From positions 372,001 to 436,000 of the forward strand of contig NOKP01000015.1 of NCBI GenBank assembly GCA_002682825.1: DNA of 64,000 nt. Reading direction: 5' to 3'. This stretch comes from Neonectria sp. B-13 (taxonomy: Eukaryota; Ascomycota; Sordariomycetes; Hypocreales; Nectriaceae). The notes beneath the pieces are model-generated. The model searched no databases and had not been told where the DNA came from. It saw only the letters and a program-made list of their open reading frames with translations. Every line of letters starts with the position of its first letter. The stretch's first letter is position 1. The translations under genes were made by a program, and so were the position numbers. This document shows, in pieces, positions 11,401 through 23,500 of the stretch.

Positions 11401-13183
11401 GAGGAAGACTTTCGAAAGTCCACGCGTGATGGCTCTTCTATGAATGCCTGAATCCGTCCCAAGCATACAAAGCCAGCAACGGTTGGCGGCACAGACTGGA
11501 ACAGCTGGCCCAGGGGATTGGTAAGTAGAACAATGTAGGAGAAGGAGGTGAACATTCTGGTAGTGTCCAGCTTCTTGCTAGTGAAGGCAAAGGCGACAAC
11601 GGGAGAAATGGCGTTGGGGATGTAGGCAGCAGTAGCGGTGATAATCAGAAGCCAGCGGAACTGGTTTCCGACATTCAGCTCGTCCACTCGCATCTGTTGA
11701 ATCAGGTCGCTGACAGGGGCCGTAATGCCCGAGATGCGGAGGTACTTTATGTTGGAGATGACATTCGCCGTAAGTCCGACACGCTTCTGGATCCGGTCCA
11801 TCCAGCGGTACTGCCTCTTTCCACTCAACCGGGCAACAACGGCGGTGACAGCGACACAGAGGATGATAACGACAATAGGCGAGACAAAGGCTGCCCCAAG
11901 TTCTCGCTCCAGCAGCCAGCAACCAACGGCAACTTCAATTGTGTTGGCCCAGAACTCGTGGAGGCCGTGAAACCCATGAATTATGCGCTCAATGTCAGTG
12001 CTCATCAGCGTCAAGGTAGCCGCATCACCAATGTCGGTAATCTTGGCCTCGGCGGTCTTCTTGTAGATTAGGGCGACGAGACCGCCGCGAGCCATATATA
12101 ACGCCCTCTGGTGGAAATACCAGTAGAGAGCATCCGAAATAGCAATCCCGGTGTATATCAGGACCGCCGCGCCAATGAGACCATACCCCGTGTTCTTGGG
12201 CGCATCCTCGTCCTGTAGGTAAACCTGGAGGGAGCGGATGAAGAATGGCTGGCTATAGACGAAACCGATCATGGCAACCCGCGGCGCAACTGGCAAAAGC
12301 AGCGGGACAGCAAGAGCCTTGGCTAGCGCTTTTGCAAGGCCAAACCTCTTGCCGTGGTGGGGTGAGTTCTCGAGTTTGGCCGTCAGCTTTTCTTGCAGGG
12401 TCCTGGAGTCCATGCCTTGGTCTAGGGCATACAAGTCGCCAAGAGATAAGATGCTGCCATATCCGCGGAGGAAGAGTTTACTCAGCCAGAAGTAGACTCC
12501 AAGACTGAATATGCCGCTCGTCTCTTCTGGGCTATGCTCGTCAAAGTCCCAACGTAGCCATCGTGCCTTCCTTTGCGACTCGAGAAGGAGGATGACCACT
12601 TTGACGGCTAGCGTGGTCGTGAAGAGGCTGGCAAATCGTGTGGCTGAAGGAGAATGTGCCATCAGCCAATGGGTCCGAGTCTGGGCAACATCGAGCAGAA
12701 TCTGGAGCAGTAAATAGCATGTAAGCAGTGAAGACGGCCTGGGAGCCCTTGAGTGTTCGGTAAAGGAGAGGGCGGCCATAAACAAGGCGGCGAGGAAAGC
12801 CAGCGCGCAGGCTGCAATGGCAAATGCGTCCAGGCTCGGGTCATCGGATGTTGCGGATAGGATAAGAAGGGCAAGCTGTAGAGTCGCAGATACGGCGATG
12901 AAGATCTAGCACGCGGTCAGTCGGTTCTGAGACAATAAGATCCCGCCGTCGGATCCTGGATAAGGGTCCCCACCAGCTTGGTAATCTGTAGCAGCGTGCC
13001 GCTGACGATTCGTGGCTTTACTGCCAGCCACGCTATCCGGGGCAGTGTAAGGGCGACGAAGACGGCCGCCGGGAGAATTGCCAAGAAAGTACGCTGGAAG
13101 CGGAGGGTAAAGTCGAAGTCGCCACGGCATCCCTGGACCGCGGGGCCGAAGGAGTTGTCGTTCGCGCAGCTAGGAACAGACAT
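8451..13183 (-). CDS. ABCC-type (MRP-like) full-length ABC transporter
   Basis: Five exons on the minus strand, 13183-12974, 12905-9859, 9802-9356, 9291-9163 and 9105-8451, give 1495 aa, the normal length of a fungal ABCC pump. The order is an N-terminal extra membrane domain (TMD0), TMD1, NBD1, TMD2, NBD2. NBD1 has Walker A GPVASGKST (about 656), signature LSGGQKQR (about 749) and Walker B VIDDVLSGLD, with Asp in place of the catalytic Glu as usual for ABCC NBD1. NBD2 has Walker A GRTGSGKSS, split by intron 4 at the second Ser, VPQD Q-loop, variant signature LSAGQKQ, Walker B FLLDEVSSS with the Glu, and the SHR H-loop. Intron 2 uses a less usual AAG acceptor, so that junction (9858-9803) is the least certain. 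It is divergent from the regulator gene. Inference: export of the cluster peptide and self-protection. Confidence 0.9.
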
Positions 13184-14173
13184 CTTCCAATGTGGGTGTA
13201 TCTGCAGCGGTGGGATGAGCAGAGAGAAGAAGGAGAAGAAGGATCGCCTTGAATCGGTCTATAATTAAATAGACTAGGGGATGACGAACATAAAGATGAC
13301 GACTGCTGCCCGCCCCCTGCCAGACGGACGCCTACTGCTCCTGCACGGGCAGTAAAAGGGTGGAGAGGAAAAAGCAATTACAAAGCTTAAAATGAAAAAA
13401 ATAAAGTCAAATAATATTATTATGAAATACCAAATTTATTTGTAAAGAGAACCTAAATGTATAAAAAGCTATAGTAGATATTTAAATGTTAACTATTATA
13501 TCATTATAATATTTAATTTAGCTATGATTGTTAGTAAGTTAATATAAAACGCTTTAAATTAAATTAACATACTATAATTATGTATATATCTATACTCATT
13601 TGACACTTTTTATGCTGAAAGATTAATACAGGGTAGCTATAAATCTCCACTAAACATTGCTTTGAGATATCCAGCCAAGAATTGGAAATCAATCATAAAG
13701 GTCTCAAAAATGCTCTTCCCGCACTAGCGTACCTACCATACTGCAAGAAACTTTAGCGACAAAGCAGCACAGCCCTCACTGAGTGGGCCTCGTGTTTTGG
13801 CCCCTGTATTTGGCCTACTGTGAGAAACAGCGACACCAATTAGAGACATGGTTTTCCTGCGGGCTTTCCGTTAATCCACCAGCCACCACGGAAGAGGCGG
13901 ATTAACCCTCCTTTTAAGCAGGTAGTATGCAGTACTAAACTCAATATGGCCAGAGTGCATCGCGCGAGAGTGGGCTGGTCGAGTACCATCCGAGGTCGTC
14001 ATTTTCGAAGGCGTTTAGGCCTAGTATCCTTATATTCCACCCTTACTCCTTGGAAATGCCGGCGTTAAACTGGTTTTGAGTGCCGTTACTCTGCTCCGAG
14101 CCATCCGCCACAAATATAGAACGAGGGTACATCTAGAATTGTCCGCATTCGGCCTCCATCCGCGAGGGGTAAC
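13184..14173. other. Divergent promoter region of the ABC transporter and regulator genes
   Basis: This is a shared upstream region for the minus-strand transporter and the plus-strand regulator. The middle is a strongly AT-rich block, listed separately. No coding sequence is recognised. Confidence 0.5.
13380..13640. repeat. AT-rich island, possibly a RIP-degraded relic
   Basis: About 260 bp made almost wholly of A and T with many TA steps, sharply different from the GC-rich genes on both sides. TA-rich islands like this are commonly left by repeat-induced point mutation of transposons in Sordariomycetes. No element ends or ORF remain visible, so a relic is inference; a plain AT-rich promoter spacer is the alternative. 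Confidence 0.35.
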
Positions 14174-15328
14174 ATGAGTTCCTTATTCACAGCCGTCAAT
14201 ATCAATCCTGTCGAGCGTCGGAGGACACAGAACCGCCTCTCAAAGCGAAAATCACGTAGGCAGCTCCGAGAACTCCCTTCTTCCCCCCTCCTCCCCGATC
14301 GCCTTCCATTACGAGACGTTGAGACACCAACAAGTTATGTTGAATAAGGGGCCAAGGGAAAGCATGCAGCCGTTGGTTACCAAGGCGCATCCTCATCCAG
14401 ATCATCACTTGCACCGCCTCCACCTACAACGGTCAGATCGAGTGTGCTCAAATGTCCCGTCAGTGCTCCGCAGGGCATTTCCGCTAATGAGACTCTGTAG
14501 GACCTCACATTTATTGAAAACCCGTACGTGTCATCGCGGACTCCGCCTGATGAGTCAATACCAGATCTCCGCCACGCAACGTCACTCTCCTCTGCGTCGG
14601 ATGCTGGTTTATCGGCATGGCACAGCCCATTACCCAACCAAGGGCATAGCCCATTACCCAACCAAGGACACAGCCCATCACAGCCCCAAGAACGCCCAGA
14701 ATATCATGCCTCTTTATTTTCGCCGGATATATCTGAGGTCTTGACCCTAGGGAGCTTTGATGAGCCCTGGACGATACACGCCAACACGAAAATCACGACC
14801 TTGACAGGTCGATCTGATGAGCTGCCAGATTTGCCTTTGGGGGACGCTACCTCACAACTGGATGTGAGTACAAAACAACTTCCTTTAATCTAACAGAGAA
14901 AAGCAAGCAGCGAAATCACAGTTAGCGCCTGGATCTACCCCAGCCACTCGTTTCCTTCCACTTCACCTTTGCTTCTTGGATGGCTATGGGAGGTCGTTTC
15001 AGACATTTGTGCTGACTAGCAGGTGTAGTACCGAAACCCCATGCCTGGGACACCACTTCACATCGCCGCGGCTCTTGGCCACATCAAGGTCGCCAAAACG
15101 CTCATCACCCACGGGGCGGATATCAACGGCATCGACAGCGCGGGGCTCTCCCCGATCCACTACGCGACGCGCAGCAACCACTGCGCAATGGTCACGATGC
15201 TGCTGGACTACGGGGCTGATTTGCACTCCCTAGACGCGGACGGTTGCACGCCTCTGTATAGAGCGGCACAGATTGGAAACAATGAGCTGGTTGAACGATT
15301 GCTACAGCGTGGAGCGCGGTTCTGCTAG
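14174..15328 (+). CDS. ToxE-like cluster regulator: bZIP basic region plus ankyrin repeats
   Basis: Exons 14174-14255, 14349-14443, 14501-14863 and 15029-15328 stay in phase and give about 279 aa. The N-terminus has ERRRTQNRLSKRKSR, a bZIP DNA-contact region (NxxxxR core altered but recognisable), with no leucine zipper after it. A Ser/Pro-rich middle carries a short tandem repeat. The last exon encodes about two and a half ankyrin repeats (GTPLHIAAALGH, SPIHYATRSNH, CTPLYRAAQIGN). A basic region without zipper plus C-terminal ankyrins is the design of ToxE, the pathway regulator of HC-toxin, and of related cluster regulators; ToxE itself is longer. Junctions in the first half are tentative: acceptor AATAAG before 14349 is weak. 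Position between exporter and biosynthetic genes suggests it activates this cluster. Confidence 0.75.
14624..14671 (+). repeat. 24-bp tandem repeat inside the regulator gene
   Basis: Two near-identical 24-bp units, followed by a partial third, encode SPLPNQGH twice. The repeat is in frame, so copy-number change would lengthen the Pro-rich linker without breaking the protein. Confidence 0.8.
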
Positions 15329-16029
15329 CATGACTAAAGAAGGGGGAAAGGGATTGTTGCTGATGATTACCATCCATTTAGTTGTTAAACTGGTCATTCG
15401 TTATTGAGTTGACGCTTGGATTGCTACGGTTGCTATAAGTAAAACGAACTTGCCATGTGTGGTTGTGATCTTCTTCGCATCGCATCCTTGTCAGTGAATT
15501 AATTTGTATCGATGGCCACAAATTAAGGTTACTTAGCGCTACGGGGACATCGGCATGCATGACGGGAGGTGCCGTACGGGAAGGGGATGGCACCTACTAG
15601 TTGCGGGAGAGATCTGCGCTATTACGGGACTTTATGTAGCGCCCTTGTCGGACTATCCGAATTGACCGTTTATCAGGGTACACATTGAACAACCCTCTAA
15701 GCCACATACTGTGGTCGGTGAGCCACGCGGCTTCTGGATCCGGCGGTCCGACCGGGCTCGCTGGCTGATGGGGCCAGTTTCTCATATTTACCATACCCAT
15801 GTGCACACATGCAACCAACACGCACGCTAACCGCGAATGATGCATTGCCTCCTTCTGAAATCCAGTTGGTGCTTCGAGGGCATTACCAAGCCCTGTAATA
15901 GCTATATAAATGTAGTTTCAGTCTTGAGAGTCTTTGCGATGGCACAATTGTCTCTGACGTCTACTTGCTCAAGAGGTCTATACACAGCTGCTTGAGGTCT
16001 CCCGCGCACCCTACTACCCTAGATCCAAG
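15329..16029. other. Intergenic region, regulator to SDR
   Basis: 3' flank of the regulator and promoter of the SDR. No convincing coding sequence was seen in either strand. Confidence 0.5.
15903..15910 (+). promoter_or_regulatory. TATA box of the SDR gene
   Basis: TATATAAA stands 120 bp before the ATG of the SDR, on the coding strand. Confidence 0.5.
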
Positions 16030-17158
16030 ATGGGTGGAATCAACTTTACGGATTTCGTTAGATCCCAGTTTACCCCGATTCCCGTGCCGGGCCACGACTT
16101 CATAGGCCAGACCATCATTGTCACCGGAGCCGGCCGCGGGCTCGGCCGTGAGGCAGCACGCCATTTCGTGCGCCTACATGCTGGCACCGTCATACTAGCT
16201 GTCCGGGATGTCAATCAAGGCCGCGAATGCAAGGAGTTCATCGAGACTTCTTGTCCGTCGTCCAAGGGCGTGGTTGATATTTGGGAGTTGGACCTGACCA
16301 AGCCCACAATGATCCAGCAGTTCATAGCCAAGGCCAAGGACCTCCCGCGCCTCGATGCCGTCGTCCTCAATGCCGGCATGGCCACCTTCACTTTTGAAAT
16401 GGTGGACGGGATAGAGAAGACGCTAGCCACAAACGTCATGGGGACGTTTTTGCTCGCCATTGGTCTTCTACCCTCCCTGCGGCAGACAGCCCTCCGATGG
16501 AACACTCGGCCACGACTTGTCCTTGTTGCCAGCGAAGGCCACGCGGAGGCCATGTTCCCCGAGCGCACGGCCAGCGATATTTTCAGCACTCTCAACGACG
16601 CGAGCAAGTCGGACATGACCGACCGGTACAACACCACTAAGCTGCTCCAGCTGCTGGCCTTCCGTGGCCTTCGGGATGCTGTCCAGCGGTCCCAGCCCAA
16701 CGTCATCACCTTTACCGCCGTTGATCCTGGCCTCTGCGACACTGGACTTACCAGGGAGCTGCCGTTGCTCCTTCGCGCCATTCATCGAGTTCTTAGAATG
16801 CTGCTGGCCCGGTCGGCCGAGGTTGGCAGCCGGTGCCTTGTTCAAGGTGCCGCCAACAACGACGGGGAGTACCACGGCGCCTACCTGAAAGATGGTCGCC
16901 CTGGCAGGTACGTTTTCAAGTCCCCTCGTCGAAAAAACCAAAAGACGAACAGAAAGTGTGACACGGCTAACGTTAATACTGGGAAGGCCCTCAGATGTGG
17001 TGACGGACCCCGCGGGAGCAGAGTTGCAGGAACGAGTATTTGCTCAACTGGTATCCTTGTTGTACTCCCTGGATCCAGAGACGGTGTCTGATGGCTTGGC
17101 GACGGTGTCCTGCGACTTGCCGATGGTGCTTGGTCAGGAGGCTACCGCAAGTCATTGA
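16030..17158 (+). CDS. Short-chain dehydrogenase/reductase
   Basis: Two exons, 16030-16907 and 16987-17158, joined over a 79-bp intron (GTACGT donor, GCTAAC branch, GGAAG acceptor), give 349 aa. The Rossmann fold starts with VTGAGRGLG for NAD(P) binding. NAG follows at the end of beta-4, a Ser sits in VLVASEGH, and the catalytic pair is YNTTK. It matches the classical SDR group of retinol-dehydrogenase/WW-domain-oxidoreductase type that is frequent in fungal clusters. No signal peptide, so cytosolic or membrane-associated. Upstream of the NRPS on the same strand. It probably oxidises or reduces a carbonyl or alcohol in the starter unit or in the released peptide. The reductase-released aldehyde is one possible substrate (inference). 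Confidence 0.9.
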
Positions 17159-17922
17159 AACGCCTTGGATCGGGGCTTAGTCAAGGCCCTAGAGGTTTCC
17201 CCGACTCGGGTCAATAGGCCTGTCCCTGTCCCTGCTAGCTTCGGGCCCCCGTGTCAGGGGACAATGTCGTGCAAGTGGAACAGCAATCCGTGTGGAGGGA
17301 GGAGGGTGGTGGTGCATGGAGTCTCCAGAGTCTGGGGTTAGAGAATACTAGAGAAGCGTGGCGTTTCCAATGGCTTCCGATTTACCCGTAGCCCCTGTTT
17401 CGATGAATCTCCCCGTAAACCTTAAAATCGTCCCAGGGGACCGGGGCGAACGGAACGGGCCCGGGGGAGTAATCGTTCCGGGCTCATCTGCATGGTCAGC
17501 AATACCCTTGCTGCCAAGTTCGGCAACATCACATCATCCTGAACTTATCGTGTCCTTCCTTGCTCCCGCTCCCGACAACCTTTACCAGGGTACTGAACGT
17601 AAAATCTACCCCGGGCTCTCCCTTCACTCCCAAACTGACTAATGGCGCTGGAAATGGGGAGGCCACGCTTAATTTCCGATGGCACTTGGAAATCAGTATC
17701 AACACGTCTCATGGGTCACTGAAGTCTAAGAACATCTTGACGATTAAATATTGTAGCCATCCTCTCCTTAGTTTGCGAGCACAGTAGACCTCTGCTGCTT
17801 TCTCAACCAATCCCCCTAGTGAACGTTGTTACAAGCTCACCTCATGCCCCAATCTTCAAGCACGGGGAATCAACACTAGTTACTTCGTCATCCCCATTAT
17901 CAACCCTATCATCATACTCACC
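17159..17922. other. Promoter region of the giant NRPS
   Basis: It holds the 3' flank of the SDR and the upstream region of the NRPS. No gene, repeat or sure TATA box was recognised. Confidence 0.45.
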
Positions 17923-20540
17923 ATGCAGTCGTGTAACGACACGGAGATGGCCTCACCCAGTCCCAACGGCGACCCCTGGATCGAGAACGTCTCTATGGCC
18001 AATACTAAATTACAAACACTGGCCATCCACGGCGCATTCCAGCCCACACCGTTTCCAAAGCTGGTTGCCGATGATGGCCCGGTCCGCCTCGATACCCGCT
18101 GGCCGCTCGAGGCAGTGCCGGACGGTTCTTCGGGCGACGACACCGCCGGTACTCTGCTTCCGGCGCAGCTTTTCTTGGCGTGGGCATTGGTCGTCAGGTC
18201 GCATGCCGCCGCCGACAGCGTCGTTGTGTTTGGTGCCAGTGTACAGGGCATGCTTCAAACCCTGGTCGTCGAGGTGGACGTGCAGAAGCCCATCGCCAGT
18301 CACCTTGACGCCATTCGCTTACAGCTGGATGGTTCTGCAGCCGCCAATGTGACGCTCCATCGCACCGCCGACTCACCCATTCGATTTCCATCCGCCCTGC
18401 TGTACAGCCGGGGCATCTCTCTTGCCGAGCAGCATCGCCTAATGGAGGAGGATGGCGGAGCCATGGACGGCGCCGCCCCCCTCACGCTTCTATGTTCCAG
18501 CCAGGAAGGCCGCTTGACGGCCGAGTTGGCCGCTGACTCAAACGCCGTCGACCAGCATCTCCTGCCGTGCATCGCGGCGCAGTTTGAGCGCGCTTTCACG
18601 CAGCTGCGCTCCTCAACGTCCCAGGACATGCCCCTTCTCTCCGTCTCGTTGACCGGCCCTCAAGATGTGGATCGGGTACGCATGCTCGCTGGTCGGGCAC
18701 CCGCCGCCGCATCAATCTGCCTTCACCAGCTTATTACCAAACGCGCCCAGAGCCAGCCCGATGCTGAGGCCAGTGTGTCGTGGGACACAAGCCTGACATA
18801 TGGCGAGTTGGACAGGTACTCGGATGTTCTGGCATGCCGCCTTGTGGCCCTTGGCCTGCAAGTCGGCCAGATCGTCGCCACTTGTTTTGACAAGTCTGCC
18901 TGGGTGTCGGTCGTCTACTTGGCCGTGCTCAAGGCGGGCGGTGCCTTTGCTCCGTTGAACTCGGCGCTCTCTGCAGAACAACTTGCGCCGATAGTCGGCA
19001 AGATGAATCCGTTCATCATCCTCGCATCCCCTCACCACCTTGAAAAGTGTGCCGGACTGGTAGCACACGTGCTGGACGTGCAGCCGGTCCACAATGACAC
19101 GACTGATGCGAGCGACCTTTCCCGGGTGGCAGTTACGGCAAATCACCCGGCCTGTGTCGTCTCGACTTCGGGGAGCTCAGGCACAACAAAGCAGGTCATA
19201 TTTGACCACGAGGCCGTTTGCTCATCCGTTGAGGCCAATTGCGACGCGCACGATTTCTCCCCTGCCACTCGCATGCTCCAGTTCCACCCCTATGACCATC
19301 ATCTTAGTATCGCTGAGATATTGTTTACCCTCGCCGAAGGCGGCTGCGTCTGCACTCCGTCGGAAGAAGAGCGCCTCACAGACATGGCTGCTGCCTGCCG
19401 GCGGATGCAGCCCACCGTGGCTTGTCTGCCCCCGTCCGTAGCAGACATGCTCGAGCCGGACGACCTGCCGAGTATCGAGACCATCATCTTGGCTGGACAG
19501 CCGATGACAAGTCGCAGCGTGAGGAAGTGGGCGTCTAGGGCGAATCTGGTCCACGCGTATGGCCTGGCCGAGACCATTGGCTTCGCGTGCTCAACGGCCC
19601 CTTTATCCGCTACCGCGGCTCCTACCAACTTTGGTTGGCCCCGTGGCTGTGCCGTCTGGCTCATGAATCCGGATGATCCCACACGTCTCGCTCCCATCGG
19701 TGCCGCTGGTGAACTCCTCCTCGAGAGCCCGTCCCTCGGACAGGCTTACCTGGCGGACGCAGAAGCCTCGGATGCCGCATTTATCTCTCGCCCGACGTGT
19801 CTGCCCCCCCCTGCTTTTTCGCAAGGTCCGGCCGCCCAGCGGCGTTGCCTCCTGACTGGCGATCTCGTTCGATTTGACCTTCGTGACGGCACTTTGCAAT
19901 TCATCCGCCGCAAGGATTCCCAGGGTCAGCTGCTGCAGTCGTCAACAGCGGTCGAGGAGCTCGTCAGACAGAGCTCCGGTTCGGTTAGGCAAGTGACTGT
20001 CGCCGTCCCCGGACGAGGCGTCTGTGCCGACCGCCTGGTGGCCCTTGTCAGCTTTGAAGGCGAGAGCAGGACTGGTCAGTTGGATCTTCTCAGTCCTACG
20101 AAGCAGCAGTACCTATCCGGCACTCTGACTGCGATTCGCGATGACGTCTCTTCGCAACTCCCGCGGTATCTCGCCCCATCCGTGTGGTTCGCCGTCACCG
20201 AGATCCCCCTAACGCCACACGGAAAGCTTGACCGACCCGCCGTCCTCTCCTGGCTGGAGGCGATGGACCGTGACAGCTTTCAGCAGGGCTTCGGGGACGA
20301 CCTGGTCTCCGTTCGCGACGTTGGCAACTCACTAGCCACCTCGACGCCTCTCACGGAGCACGGGTTTGCCCTATCTGCCCGCATGGCTACGAACTCCTCT
20401 CGGACCAGCCTACCCGCCAGCCTCACGAGCGCCAGTCCGGAGCTCGGCGGTGATCGATTTTCCCTCCTTGGACTGGCCCCGGAGAAGCTCTCCAAGCTAG
20501 AGACTCTTCTGGGTACCCTATGTCCAGATACTCGCCCCGT
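17923..20540 (+). other. NRPS module 1: C remnant, degenerate A1, no carrier domain
   Basis: Residues 1 to about 255 resemble a C-terminal condensation lobe without an active site. A1 (about 266-780) has eroded core motifs: A3 reads STSGSSGTTKQ instead of TSGSTGxPKG, A4 reads YDHHLSIAE so that the conserved Asp (GrsA 235) is His, and A8 reads RRKDSQGQLLQSSTAVEE without the KIRGxRIELGE loop. A10 (HGKLDR) keeps its Lys. From 20270 to 20540 there is no LGGDS carrier motif. The closest string, LGGDRFSLLGL, lines up better with the xDFPLLGL linker that follows the E domains in this protein. This suggests loss of T and E sequences between A1 and C1. The module should neither load nor hold a residue. 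Confidence 0.85.
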
Positions 20541-23500
20541 AGAGGACTGTTACCCATGCTCTCCTGTTCAAGAAGGCATCCTCGTCAGCCAGGTGAAGGC
20601 ACCCGGAACCTACAACATTCTAGTGGTCTGGGACCTGGTCTCGCCGCCTGACGCATCCGTCACCGGCGCTGTCACCTTGAAGAGCCTCCGGGGCGCGTGG
20701 ACACGTGTAGTGGAGCGCCATACCGCCCTGCGGACGACCTTTGTTGAGAGTCTGCGTGACGGCGGCATGTTTGACCAGGTCGTCCTGAGCACACCTGCAG
20801 CCGAGGTGGTGGAAGTCCCATGGCTGGAGGAGGTTGTCGGCGGAGATGACCTGCTTCAACTCACATCCGGCATCTGGAAGAGCGGAAAGCCGCAGCACCG
20901 TCTGGGTCTATGCAAGGCAGCCGACGGAAGACTGCGCTGTCAGCTCCTTGTCAGTCACGCCGTCATTGACGGCCTGTCAGTCCCCAGCCTTCGCGGGGAC
21001 CTCGAACGGGCCTTAAACGGGACCTTAGGAGACGCCCCGCGGCCCAACTTCCAGCGCCAGTATATCAAGCAGCTCCAACGGGCCCCCAAGGACGAGGCGC
21101 GCGAGTTCTGGCGCTCCTACATGGACGGTATACCCGGATGCTTGCTGCCAAAGTTGACAGACTGGGCCCGGAGCCCGGGTGCGAGTCCGAGCCAGATCCC
21201 GAGCCCGGCCAGAGTGTCGATGATGCGCCGCTCGGTGCCCGGGATCTCGCAGCTCAGGAGCTTCTGCCAGGAACACGGCGTCACCTTGTTCAACGTGCTC
21301 CAGGCCGCCTGGGCCCTCGTGCTGCGGGCCTACACCTTGTCCGACGATGTTTGCTTCGCCTTCATGGCCACGGACAGACACCTCCTGGGCGGCGAGGCCG
21401 AGGATGCCGTCGGCTTCTTTATTAACCATATTATTTGCCGCGTTGCCCTGCAAGGCTCGACCCCGATTGTTGACGTCTTGACGCGGTTGCAGCATGATTT
21501 TGTGACTGGCCTGCCTTACCAGCACGTCTCGCTGGCGGAGATTGCCCATGAGCAGAACATCCCGGCCAGCCAACTCTTTAACACGGTTATGACGTTCCAT
21601 GCCGTCGACAGCGGTGAAGAGTCTCACGGATCAGACAAGGTCCAACTTCGCCACGTTGATCTTCAAGACGTCGCTGAGGTATGTTTACGACTCTCCCCTC
21701 CCCCCCTAGACTACTCTCTCCCTGCTGCCGTAGCGCTTAGATACTGACGGGTTCTCAAACAGTACGATGCTGTGGTTAGGATTCACGACTCGGATGACCA
21801 TGATATGGCCATCGAGCTCTGCTACTGGAGCACGGCCCTGTCGGACGCCCAGGCAGAGAATGTCTTTGGCGCCTTCCTAGCTGCCGTGAGCTCCATCCCG
21901 CAGGCGTCCACGGTGGACGAGGTAGAGCTCTTGGACGACCGGATGAGGCGGCAGATTCTCCAATGGAACCAGCCGCTGCCCCAGGAGGTCGATGTCTGCG
22001 TCCACAAACTCATCGAGCAGACGGCCAAGGAGGATCCAGCTGCCCTTGCAATCGAGGGCCACGACGGCAGCTTCACTTACAGTGATATTGTCCGCATGAC
22101 AAGCCAGCTGGCCGCCAAACTTATCGACTTGAACGTGGGGCCTGAAGTGGCCGTCGTGTTCCGCATCGAGAAGTCCGCCTGGGCAGTTGTCGCCATGCTC
22201 GCCATCCTCAGAGCCGGTGGCATGTTCGTACCCATCGATCCCGCTTGGCCCATCGACCGAGCTCAGTTCGTTGTCGACAACGCTGGAGCCAAGGTCCTAC
22301 TTACCTCAGAGGCTACTATTCCTTTGCCTCTGGAGCGCCTCAACCATTCCCTGGTGCTCTCGTCGCGATTTGTGGATGACCTCCCGACTCCCATCCCGGC
22401 TACCTTCTCCTCGCCCCAGGTCCATTCTCGCAACGCAGCATATGTCCTGTACACCTCTGGTAGTACCGGCCAGCCAAAGGGCGTGGTCGTGGAGCACCGG
22501 ACTGTAAGCAGCAGCTCGAGGGCCCACGCCCAGGCCATGGGTATCGACCGGCAGTCTCGCGTCCTCCAGTTCGCCTCGTACACATTTGATGCCTGCATCT
22601 GTGAGATTCTCACCACCTTAGCCCACGGCGGCTGCATATGCATCCCCTCCGATCATGACCGGCTTAGCAACCTGAGCGGAGCCATTGCCCAGCTGCGCCC
22701 AACCTGGACCTTTATGACGCCCACAACACTGCGGACACTCCGTCCTCAAGACTGCCCCAGCCTGAAGACGGTGTGTATCGGGGGAGAGGCGCTGACACAG
22801 GCTGCCAAGGATGCCTGGTCGCCCTATGTCCGAGTCCTCAACGGCTACGGACCGACCGAGACGTGCGTCTTTGCCGTCACCATCGACAGCACCGATCCCG
22901 GGGTCCCGCCAGCGGTAATCGGCCATCCCATCGGCTCCCGCGGCTGGATCGTCCGTCCAGGCAACCCCCAGAAACTCGTGCCGGTGGGAGCCGTGGGCGA
23001 ACTACTGATCGAGGGACCTATTGTTGCCCGTGAGTATTTCAACGACCCCGCCCGTACTAACAGCGTCTTCCTAGATCAAACGCCCACTTCCTGGGGGGTG
23101 CAGTCCCCTTACCGGGTGTATTGCACCGGCGACCTGGTGCGGTACAACATCGACGGAAGCATCACGTACGTCGGCCGCAATGATAGACAGGTCAAAGTCC
23201 GCGGCCAGCGAACTGAGCTCGGCGAGATTGAGCAGCACTTGACCGCCATTGAATCGGACATGGCCCACTGCGTCGTGTTGCTGCCGAGAGAGGGCCCCTG
23301 TGCCGCCCGTCTGGTGACTGTTATCTCGTTCAACGACATAGATTACCACCAAGAACCAGCGGGCACCGATGGCATCCGGTTGCTCGACTCGAGTCGCATT
23401 TCAGGGGTCCTGACGAGCCTGAGGGAGAAGTTGGCCAAAAGAGTTCCCGTCTACATGGTACCGCAAATTTGGCTGCCCGTCACGGCTCTCCCGTCGACAA

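Noticed and set aside
8451..13183. Two half-size ABC transporters
   Set aside because: Small introns join the two frames into one TMD0-TMD1-NBD1-TMD2-NBD2 protein, and the NBD2 Walker A itself is split by an intron.
14897..14920. A 24-bp micro-exon in the regulator gene
   Set aside because: It would require a 33-bp intron before it; a single 165-bp intron from 14864 to 15028 is simpler and keeps the frame.
20437..20475. LGGDRFSLL as a carrier domain in module 1
   Set aside because: The Ser is missing and the stretch aligns with the DFPLLGL linker after E4, directly before the next C domain; no carrier helices precede it.
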